Shown: one piece after another, positions 47,280 to 54,212 of the stretch | Numbering within the stretch: position 1 is the first letter of the stretch | Layout of the letters: every line of letters starts with the position of its first letter | Assembly: GCF_002270355.1 (NCBI RefSeq) | Contig: NZ_NJFZ01000012.1 | Location: 124,001 to 188,000, forward strand | DNA: 64,000 nt | Direction: 5' to 3' | Source of the DNA: Flectobacillus sp. BAB-3569 | GTDB taxonomy: Bacteria > Bacteroidota > Bacteroidia > Cytophagales > Spirosomataceae | Notes under the pieces: generated by a model | The model's input: only the letters and a program-made list of their open reading frames with translations | Databases searched by the model: none | Told to the model about the DNA's origin: nothing | Position numbers and translations under genes: made by a program

Positions 47280-47308
47280 CAAATATAAATGAACATTTGT
47301 TTATTTAT
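47280..47308 (-). promoter_or_regulatory. Promoter -7 and likely TetR operator
   Basis: The minus strand reads TATATTTG at 47287-47280, only four bases before the ATG at 47275. An imperfect palindrome covers 47285-47308 with half-site ATAAAT and centre ACATTTGT. Overlap of operator and -7 fits simple repression. Confidence 0.55.
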
Positions 47309-47489
47309 AGGATTTTAGATTTTTTTTCCATATTGACCGATGACATTGAACGTTTTTCGATATTGCTTACAATTTTTCCCTTCGATATTAATATTTCGAG
47401 TAAAAAAATACTCCCACAAGGCTTTCATGATTAAAATCTCCCAAACATAATAATCCTATTTTAATCATGAATGAAAAAAAGACAATGGT

Positions 47490-48863
47490 ATGAGTCGTAG
47501 AGGTTTTCTCGACTTATCCATTAAATCAACCATAGCAACAACTGCTGTCATTTCTGGCTTTCCGACGATTGTTCCTGCCTCTGTGTTTGGTAAAAATGCA
47601 CCAAGTAACCGTATTACCATCGGTGCGATTGGAACAGGTCGTATCTCACGTGGTCACGATATGCCAGGAGTTTGGAAGTTTGATAATGCCCAGATCATTG
47701 CAGTTTGCGATGTCGACAGCAACCGTGCCAAATTGGCCAAAGATTTGGTAGTGGATACTTATTCGAAGAAAAATGGAAAACCTTACGATGGGGTAAATGT
47801 TTACACTGATTATCGTGAATTACTTAATAACAAAGATATTGACGCTGTTTTGGTCAGTACTCCTGACCACTGGCACGCGCCAATTGTGATTAGTTCTGTT
47901 CGTGCAGGAAAAGATGTATATATGCAAAAGCCAGCCTCTTTGACTATTTCAGAAGGTAGAGCCATGGCGGATGCTGTAAAACAAACCAAAAGAATAGTAC
48001 AAGTAGGTAGCCAACAGCGTTCGAGTTGGCAGTTTAGATATGCTGCCGAATTAGTAAGAAATGGCAGGATTGGCGAACTCAAAACTGTATATGTGGGCTT
48101 GCCGGGTGACCCGGGGGGCGAAGTTGAACCTCAAATGTCGATTCCATCAAATTTCAACTACGATATGTGGCTGGGTACAACACCAGAAGTATATTATACT
48201 GAAAAACGGGTACATCCTCAAGTAGGTTTTGACCGTCCGGGTTGGTTGCGTTGCGAGCAGTTTGGGGCTGGGATGATTACAGGTTGGGGTTCACATCATA
48301 TCGACTGTGCTCACTGGGCTATGAATATGGAGCATTCGGGGCCAGTAGAAGTGTGGGGACGTGCAGATTTTCCGAAAAGTGGTTTGTGGGATGTTCACGG
48401 GATATTCAGAACCGAGGCTATGTATGCCAACGGAGTAAAAATGGTGGTAACGAATGAAATCGCTAACGGTATTCGATTCGAAGGAACAGAGGGCTGGATT
48501 TTCGTTTCTCGTGGGGATGCTTCCGTGACTTCATCGGACCCTGTTGCCAAACAACAAGCTGCCAAGGCGATTGATGCTAGTAATCCTAAGATTTTAGAAT
48601 CGGTGATTGGGCCGAATGAAATTCATTTGACCGAAAGTAAAGACCATCATGGCAACTGGTTGGAAAGTATTATTTCACGAAAAGATCCTATTGCTCCAGC
48701 CGAAATCGGTCACCGCTCATGTAGTGCTTGTTTATTGCATCATGCGGCTATGAAGCTCAAACGTCGTTTGTATTGGGATCCTAAAAATGAGAAATTCCTG
48801 AATGACCCAGAGGCAAATACTTTATTGTCGAGACCTCAAAGGGCAGCCTATGCAGTTCGATAA
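47490..48863 (+). CDS. Exported Gfo/Idh/MocA oxidoreductase (Tat signal)
   Basis: The 457-residue protein starts MSRRGFLDLS, a twin-arginine signal. A Rossmann domain follows with IGAIGTGRISRGH (NAD(P) loop), a DVD acidic strand end, STPDHWHAPI and MQKPAS with the likely catalytic Lys147 (the usual EKP appears as QKP). The C-terminal alpha/beta substrate domain ends in SRPQRAAY. Tat export implies folding with cofactor before transport to the periplasm. Related periplasmic members make or use 3-keto sugars. Two more exported Gfo/Idh/MocA genes follow, so a shared sugar pathway is likely. The last 94 codons are duplicated downstream. Confidence 0.9.
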   Translation: MSRRGFLDLSIKSTIATTAVISGFPTIVPASVFGKNAPSNRITIGAIGTGRISRGHDMPGVWKFDNAQIIAVCDVDSNRAKLAKDLVVDTYSKKNGKPYDGVNVYTDYRELLNNKDIDAVLVSTPDHWHAPIVISSVRAGKDVYMQKPASLTISEGRAMADAVKQTKRIVQVGSQQRSSWQFRYAAELVRNGRIGELKTVYVGLPGDPGGEVEPQMSIPSNFNYDMWLGTTPEVYYTEKRVHPQVGFDRPGWLRCEQFGAGMITGWGSHHIDCAHWAMNMEHSGPVEVWGRADFPKSGLWDVHGIFRTEAMYANGVKMVVTNEIANGIRFEGTEGWIFVSRGDASVTSSDPVAKQQAAKAIDASNPKILESVIGPNEIHLTESKDHHGNWLESIISRKDPIAPAEIGHRSCSACLLHHAAMKLKRRLYWDPKNEKFLNDPEANTLLSRPQRAAYAVR

Positions 48864-48948
48864 TGTAAAGACTCAATGCTTGCGTCTCACACACCAAGCT
48901 GATTGTTTTCAATAGGACTTATTCTTGAGGTAATCTACCGCATTTGTT

Positions 48949-48986
48949 GCTGACGCATGGTTGCTGGAGATAACTCCAGCAACGGC
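48949..48986. repeat. REP-like hairpin 1 near the duplication
   Basis: GCTGACGC, then GTTGCTGGAG and CTCCAGCAAC around an ATAA loop, then GGC. The stem is a perfect ten-pair palindrome. Confidence 0.75.
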
Positions 48987-49010
48987 AAAATAGAATTGAG
49001 TGGGTTTGTT

Positions 49011-49046
49011 GCTGACGCATGTTTGCTGGAGATAACTCCAGCAACG
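49011..49046. repeat. REP-like hairpin 2 at the duplication joint
   Basis: Same unit with one base changed after GCTGACGCATG. The second copy of the duplicated gene end starts five bases later. Confidence 0.75.
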
Positions 49047-49051
49047 GCAAA

Positions 49052-49333
49052 AATCCTAAGATTTTAGAATCGGTGATTGGGCCGAATGAAATTCATTTGA
49101 CCGAAAGTAAAGACCATCATGGCAACTGGTTGGAAAGTATTATTTCACGAAAAGATCCTATTGCTCCAGCCGAAATCGGTCACCGCTCATGTAGTGCTTG
49201 TTTATTGCATCATGCGGCTATGAAGCTCAAACGTCGTTTGTATTGGGATCCTAAAAATGAGAAATTCCTGAATGACCCAGAGGCAAATACTTTGTTGTCG
49301 AGACCTCAAAGGGCAGCCTATGCAGTTCGATAA
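49052..49333 (+). pseudogene. Duplicated 3' fragment of the Gfo/Idh/MocA gene
   Basis: Ninety-three codons plus a stop, identical in protein to the C-terminus of the gene at 47490-48863 (NPKILESVIGPNEIH to AAYAVR). An upstream ATG at 49019 would add eleven unrelated residues from the hairpin, so a functional product is unlikely. Confidence 0.85.
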
Positions 49334-49418
49334 TGTAAAGACTCAATGCTTGCGTCTCACACACCAAGCTGATTGTTTTCAATATAACTTATTCTTGAGG
49401 TAATCTACCGCATTTGTT

Positions 49419-49456
49419 GCTGACGCATGGTTGCTGGAGATAACTCCAGCAACGGC
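49419..49456. repeat. REP-like hairpin 3 near the duplication
   Basis: Same GCTGACGC head and ten-pair stem as hairpin 1, exactly 470 bases further on. It ends about 44 bases before the next oxidoreductase gene. Confidence 0.75.
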
Positions 49457-49499
49457 GTAAACGGCATAAATGATAATCATTTATATAAAATTTTCAAAA

Positions 49500-50858
49500 A
49501 TGAAGAAAAGATACTTGTTAGCTGCCGTGTTGATGGCGGGATTTTCTCAAACTTTTGCTCAAAGGAATGAGCAAATCAAATTAATTACCCTCGACCCCGG
49601 ACATTTCCATGCGGCTTTGGTTCAAAAAAATATGTTTCCTAACGTAAGCGCCGAAGTGAAAGTCTATGCGCCTCAGGGGAAAGACATAGATATGCACTTG
49701 GCTCGTATCAACGGCTACAATACTCGTGCGCAGAACCCTACAGCTTGGAAGGAAATTCTGTATACTTCACCTGATTTTTTTGAGAAAATGGTTTCAGAAA
49801 AGGCAGGAAACGTAGTAGTAATGGCTGGAAATAACAAAAAGAAAACCGAATATATCAAAAAAGCTATTGATGCAGGATTTAATGTTCTCGCGGATAAGCC
49901 AATGGTCATTGAGCCTAAAAACTTTGATATGCTGAAGACTGCCTTCGAATCAGCAAAGAAAAAGGGTGTCTTGCTCTACGACATTATGACCGAACGCTCC
50001 GAGATTACTACGATGCTTCAAAGGGAATTTTCAATGGATGCTTCGGTTTTTGGTACACTACAAAAAGGAACACCTGAAAATCCTGCTGTAACTAAGGAAA
50101 GTGTTCACCATTTTTGGAAATATGTTTCTGGAAGTGTGCTCACTCGTCCAGCTTGGTTTATGGATGTAGCACAGCAAGGTGAAGGTATCGTAGATGTCAA
50201 TACGCACTTGGTAGATTTGATTCAATGGGAATGTTTTCCAGAACAAGTTATAGATTATAAAAAAGACATCAAGCTCACTTCTGCAAAAAGATGGTCAACA
50301 GACATGACATTGACACAGTTTAAGGAAATTACTCAGTTGGAGCAGTTTCCTCAATACTTACAAAAGGATGTAAATGGTGATGTTTTGAAGGTATATTCTA
50401 ATGGAGAAATTAATTATACCATTAAAGGAGTGCATGCAAAGGCCTCTGTGATTTGGGCCTATAAAGCTCCTGAGGGCGGTGGCGATACGCATTACTCTAT
50501 TATGCGTGGAACCAAAGCCAATCTTGTTATTCGTCAAGGAGCAGAGCAAAAATACCAACCTGTTTTATCTATCGAACCACTCAAAAACTCAACAGACTTT
50601 GAGCAAAAGCTTGTTTTGGCAGTTGCTAAAATTGCACAGAAATTTCCCGGTATAGAAGTCCAAAAAAACGCAAAGGGTTGGGATGTAATTGTTCCTGATA
50701 AGTACAAAGACGGGCATGAAGCTCACTTTGGTTTGGTGGCGCAACGCTACATGCAATACCTGAAAGATGGAAAGTTGCCTATTTGGGAGGTTCCTAATAT
50801 GTTGGCAAAATATTACACAACAACAGAGGCTTTGAAGCTTGCTCAAAAAACAAAATAG
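49500..50858 (+). CDS. Exported Gfo/Idh/MocA-type oxidoreductase with PF16490-like C-terminus
   Basis: From the ATG at 49500 the protein has 452 residues and a Sec-type signal, MKKRYLLAAVLMAGFSQTFA. It matches the 'putative oxidoreductase' group with LITLDPGHFHAALVQKNMF, VVVMAGNNKKKTEYIKKAID, NVLADKPMVIEP (DKP lysine) and a C-terminal domain of the Oxidoreduct_C type (PWEVP-like end, here IWEVPNMLAKYYTT). A start at 49470 would give a poor signal. It lies between two other Gfo/Idh/MocA genes, and the 34-base gap to the next one suggests an operon. Confidence 0.88.
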   Translation: MKKRYLLAAVLMAGFSQTFAQRNEQIKLITLDPGHFHAALVQKNMFPNVSAEVKVYAPQGKDIDMHLARINGYNTRAQNPTAWKEILYTSPDFFEKMVSEKAGNVVVMAGNNKKKTEYIKKAIDAGFNVLADKPMVIEPKNFDMLKTAFESAKKKGVLLYDIMTERSEITTMLQREFSMDASVFGTLQKGTPENPAVTKESVHHFWKYVSGSVLTRPAWFMDVAQQGEGIVDVNTHLVDLIQWECFPEQVIDYKKDIKLTSAKRWSTDMTLTQFKEITQLEQFPQYLQKDVNGDVLKVYSNGEINYTIKGVHAKASVIWAYKAPEGGGDTHYSIMRGTKANLVIRQGAEQKYQPVLSIEPLKNSTDFEQKLVLAVAKIAQKFPGIEVQKNAKGWDVIVPDKYKDGHEAHFGLVAQRYMQYLKDGKLPIWEVPNMLAKYYTTTEALKLAQKTK

Positions 50859-50891
50859 TTTTAGTGAAAACTCCCCTAAATAATTCAGTCA

Positions 50892-52019
50892 ATGCAAAAT
50901 AATAGAAGAGAATTTATAAGAAATACCTTCGGTACCGCTGCTGGAATTGTACTAGCTAATCAGGCTGCAACTGCCTTAAATACTTCAAGCGCAGAATCAA
51001 TGAATGCCGAACCTAGGATTAAGTTTGCCGTAATTGGTATGAACCATGGGCATATCTACGGTCAAGTCGAGGCTGTTATTCGTGGAGGAGGTCAATTGGT
51101 TGCGTTTTATGCCAAAGAAGCTGATTTGTTGGCTGCATTTGCCAAACGTTATCCCAATGTCAAGCAAGCAAGTTCCGAGGCGGAGATATTGAATGATAAG
51201 TCTATTCATTTGGTATTAAGCTCTGCTATTGCCAATGAGCGTGCGCCTTTGGGTATACGTGTGATGAAGTCAGGTAAAGATTTTATGTCTGACAAACCTG
51301 GTATTACTACCCTTGAGCAATTAGCTGAAGTTCGTAAAGTCCAAAAAGAAACCAAACGAATTTATTCAATTTTGTTTAGTGAACGCTTGGAGAATAAGGC
51401 TACTGTTAAAGCTGGTGAATTAGTAAAAGCAGGCGCGATTGGCCGAGTGATTCAAACCATTGGTATGGGGCCACACCGTATTAGCTTGTCTTCTCGTCCT
51501 GCTTGGTTCTTCAACAAGGAGCAATTTGGAGGAATTCTTTGTGATATTGCTTCTCACCAATTTGACCAATTTTTGTTTTTTACTGGGTCTACCAAAGCTG
51601 AAATTGTAACTTCACAAGTTGGCAATGTGAACCATCCACAATATCCAAACTTTGAGGATTTTGGTGATGTTATGATGCGTGGTGATAAAGGTACTGGGTA
51701 TATTCGGGTAGACTGGTTTTCTCCAGATGGCTTAAAAACATGGGGCGACGGTCGCTTGACTATTTTAGGTACTGAAGGGTATATCGAAATTCGTAAAAAT
51801 ATAGATATTGCAGGTAAAGAAGGTGCTAATCATTTGTTTCTTGTAAATCAAAAAGAAACAGTACATATCGACTGTAATGATGTGGAATTACCATATGGTC
51901 GTCTTTTGGTAGATGACGTGGTGAATCGCACTGAAACTGCCATGTCTCAAGAGCATTGTTTTTTAGCCACCGAATTAGCGATTAAAGCTCAAAAATATGC
52001 CAAGCAATTGAGTATTTAG
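50892..52019 (+). CDS. Exported Gfo/Idh/MocA oxidoreductase (Tat signal)
   Basis: The 375-residue protein starts MQNNRREFIRNTFGTAAGI, a twin-arginine signal (RREFIR). The Rossmann part has FAVIGMNHGHIYGQ and MSDKPGITT with the catalytic-type Lys of DKP. The second domain has RPAWFFNKEQFGGILCDIASHQFDQ, whose H and D residues sit where related enzymes bind the sugar. It should work in the periplasm with the two preceding oxidoreductases. Transcription ends at the hairpin at 52038. Confidence 0.88.
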   Translation: MQNNRREFIRNTFGTAAGIVLANQAATALNTSSAESMNAEPRIKFAVIGMNHGHIYGQVEAVIRGGGQLVAFYAKEADLLAAFAKRYPNVKQASSEAEILNDKSIHLVLSSAIANERAPLGIRVMKSGKDFMSDKPGITTLEQLAEVRKVQKETKRIYSILFSERLENKATVKAGELVKAGAIGRVIQTIGMGPHRISLSSRPAWFFNKEQFGGILCDIASHQFDQFLFFTGSTKAEIVTSQVGNVNHPQYPNFEDFGDVMMRGDKGTGYIRVDWFSPDGLKTWGDGRLTILGTEGYIEIRKNIDIAGKEGANHLFLVNQKETVHIDCNDVELPYGRLLVDDVVNRTETAMSQEHCFLATELAIKAQKYAKQLSI

Positions 52020-52037
52020 TTAGAATAAGGTCGGTTT

Positions 52038-52097
52038 AAAGGCACAAAGTGGTTAAGGGTTTATGTATGAAAAACCTCAATCATTTTGTGCCTTTTT
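52038..52097 (+). terminator. Terminator of the oxidoreductase operon
   Basis: AAAGGCACAAA (52038-52048) pairs with TTTGTGCCTTT (52085-52095) around an inner imperfect stem, followed by Ts. It lies 18 bases past the stop at 52019. The remaining 52098-52445 holds only the sigma gene promoter. Confidence 0.75.
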
Positions 52098-52233
52098 TAG
52101 TTTTTGAGACTACGCCATTGACTTTGAAGCATTGGTAACTCATGGAAAACTGATTCGACCTTAGTATTCTATTCACTTATTCCTAGTTTTTTAAACCAAA
52201 TTGTGAATTGTATTTTTCGGATATTTAATAAAA

Positions 52234-52266
52234 TTGTTTAAATATCTTTTCATACGCTTATCTTTG
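52234..52266 (+). promoter_or_regulatory. Possible promoter of the ECF sigma gene
   Basis: TTG (52234-52236) and TATCTTTG (52259-52266) are 22 bases apart. This would give a leader of about 175 bases before the ATG at 52446. Confidence 0.4.
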
Positions 52267-52445
52267 CATTAATACATCTCAAATCATTCTTCTGCTTCAG
52301 AAATTACACCTTTATTAAAGATAATATCAGCCTCTTCCATACAACTTGTTGAAATACTAATATAAATTTTCAAAGAATATTTAAAATCAATTAGGGATTT
52401 TGTCCTGTTGTTTGACTATACAGTAATATACCCTGAATCAAATCT

Positions 52446-53000
52446 ATGAAATATCAAAAGTTAACGGATGAGCAGTTGGTGGTGCTAATCATGGAGGATA
52501 ATAAATATGCCTTTGAGGAGGTTTATCATCGTTATTGGTACAAACTTTTTGGTGTGGCCTATCACGAAATAGGCACAAGGGAAGAGGCCGAAGAGCTAGT
52601 CCACGATTTATTCGAAAGTCTTTGGAATCGCCGTCATCAACTCAACATTAGGATGTTGAGTGCCTACCTTGTTGTGTCTATCAAACATCTGAGTACAAAT
52701 TTTATAAAGTCCCAAATTACCAATAGAAAATATCAGGAGTATCTCATTTTTAGTGAGTTGCGACAATCCCATGCCACAGAGGAGGTTGTACATTTTACCG
52801 AGCTATCAGAGGCCGTAGAAGAGGCCATGAAAAAACTTCCAGAAAAAACTTGTGAGGTTTTTAGAATGAGTCGGTTCGAGAACCAATCTGTTAAGGACAT
52901 CGCAGTGAAACTAAACCTCTCTGAAAAAGCGGTAGAATATCATATTACCAAATCTCTTAAACTCCTAAGAGAAAATTTGAAAGCCTACCATCAATCATAA
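52446..53000 (+). CDS. ECF-type RNA polymerase sigma factor
   Basis: The 184-residue protein has region 2 (about 20-90: YAFEEVYHRYWYKLFGVAYH, EEAEELVHDLFESLWNRR) and region 4 (about 125-178: LPEKTCEVFRMSRFENQSVK then DIAVKLNLSEKAVEYHITKS). It is of the Bacteroidetes sigma-70 group that works with FecR-type anti-sigma factors. The FecR gene is 54 bases downstream and an STN-containing SusC gene follows, forming a complete trans-envelope signalling unit that likely turns on this polysaccharide locus when the glycan is bound. Confidence 0.94.
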   Translation: MKYQKLTDEQLVVLIMEDNKYAFEEVYHRYWYKLFGVAYHEIGTREEAEELVHDLFESLWNRRHQLNIRMLSAYLVVSIKHLSTNFIKSQITNRKYQEYLIFSELRQSHATEEVVHFTELSEAVEEAMKKLPEKTCEVFRMSRFENQSVKDIAVKLNLSEKAVEYHITKSLKLLRENLKAYHQS

Positions 53001-53054
53001 ACTATGTTGAAATGTAAACACCTAGCGTGATTATCTAATTAGCCTTTTACGAAC

Positions 53055-54050
53055 ATGAATCAATTTGAATTTGACCAATTACTCGAAAAATATCTGAACG
53101 GGGAATGTACCCCCGAGGAGATTGCTTTTGTTGAGCAATGGTCTGAAAATATGCTTTCCATGGCAACCTCACCGCTGAGTGTGAGCGAGCAACAACTAAT
53201 GGAAACACAACTTTGGGAAAAAATCCAACAAACTGTAGGCATTAAACCTTTTCGATGGAAGCCTTGGGCTTTGGCCGCGAGTATTGTGCTCCTGATAGGT
53301 CTAGGAATAAAATGGTACACTTGGCAGGATAGCCCCGAACATCTTATCCGTGAGTCAATTGCCTCAAGCAATTGGGGCGTTATAGACTTAACCAATCATT
53401 CTACCAAAGTCCAAAAATTAACCTTGGAGGATGGGAGTGAAGTTCAATTAAACCCTAATTCCACGATATCCTACCCTGAACATTTTGGACAAAAAACCAG
53501 AACTGTATACCTCAAAGGGGAAGCGTTTTTTTCTATCAAAAGAAATCCAGCCAAGCCATTTGTGGTACATACAGGTGAGTTGGTTACTGAAGTTCTTGGG
53601 ACGAGTTTTACCATTAAATCCTACGAGAATGCCAAAGCAATAGAGGTTTTGGTTCGCACAGGTAAAGTGTCTGTCTATGAGCGAACTAAGGCAGAAAATA
53701 CTAGAAAAAATGGGGTGATTCTAACTCCAAATCAAAAAGTGATTTTTGAAAAAGAATCCAAAAAAATTATTCCAAGTCTAGTCGAAGAGCCCGTTGTGAT
53801 AGTGCCTCCCGTACAACCAACCCAACTCATTTTTGAAGATGCTCAGCTTTCACAGGTGCTGCAACGCCTAAAGGAAAGTTACATGATTGATTTTGAGATA
53901 GAAAGTGATGCTTTTGAACATTGTGTTTTTACAGGAGATATCAACGACCTTTCACTTCATACGCAATTAAATCTCGTTTGTAAGGCTGTGAATGCCAGCT
54001 ATGAACAACGAGGAACCGTTATTTTTCTTTACGGCTCAGGTTGTAAATAA
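53055..54050 (+). CDS. FecR-family anti-sigma factor
   Basis: The 331-residue protein has a cytoplasmic N-terminal segment (about 1-72) for binding the sigma factor, one membrane helix (about 75-95, WALAASIVLLIGLGIKWYTW), the FecR domain (about 115-215; LTLEDGSEVQLNPNSTISYP, VYLKGEAFFSIKRNPAKPFV, VEVLGTSF-type block) and a C-terminal DUF4974-type domain (about 255-329; LIFEDAQLSQVLQRLKESY). The C-terminus should contact the STN domain of the SusC protein encoded next. Confidence 0.94.
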   Translation: MNQFEFDQLLEKYLNGECTPEEIAFVEQWSENMLSMATSPLSVSEQQLMETQLWEKIQQTVGIKPFRWKPWALAASIVLLIGLGIKWYTWQDSPEHLIRESIASSNWGVIDLTNHSTKVQKLTLEDGSEVQLNPNSTISYPEHFGQKTRTVYLKGEAFFSIKRNPAKPFVVHTGELVTEVLGTSFTIKSYENAKAIEVLVRTGKVSVYERTKAENTRKNGVILTPNQKVIFEKESKKIIPSLVEEPVVIVPPVQPTQLIFEDAQLSQVLQRLKESYMIDFEIESDAFEHCVFTGDINDLSLHTQLNLVCKAVNASYEQRGTVIFLYGSGCK

Positions 54051-54054
54051 AAAA

Positions 54055-54126
54055 ACCTACAGTGCGCGAACACCGTAGGTGCATTTCCTGCTCGAACTGC
54101 AATTCGAGTACCCACTGCAATGGGTA
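54055..54126 (+). promoter_or_regulatory. Three adjacent hairpins before the STN-SusC gene
   Basis: Hairpin 1 (54055-54080) is ACCTACAGTG/CACCGTAGGT with loop CGCGAA and one mismatch. Hairpin 2 (54091-54108) is CTCGAA/TTCGAG with loop CTGCAA. Hairpin 3 (54109-54126) is TACCCA/TGGGTA with the same loop CTGCAA and no spacer from hairpin 2. No T-run follows, so this is not a simple terminator. It probably controls processing or expression between fecR and susC. Confidence 0.65.
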
Positions 54127-54212
54127 TCAGGGGATGTTTTTATCCAGTTACAGTTAAAAACAATTAAAATTATGAAAAAAACGTACTATTTAAAAAGATT
54201 CTCTCCGAAGCA

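Larger units (their letters stand above)
48582..49457 (+). repeat. 470 bp tandem duplication
   Basis: The stretch beginning AATCCTAAGATTTTAGAATC at 48582 recurs at 49052, a period of 470 bases, with only a few base differences over about 405 bases (such as TTATTG/TTGTTG). The joint lies just after a REP-like hairpin. The repeat carries the 3' end of the Gfo/Idh/MocA gene plus downstream sequence. Confidence 0.9.

Noticed and set aside
48582-49457. CRISPR-like or tandem-repeat array near 49 kb
   Set aside because: The repeats are one 470-base duplication plus three hairpins without regular spacers.
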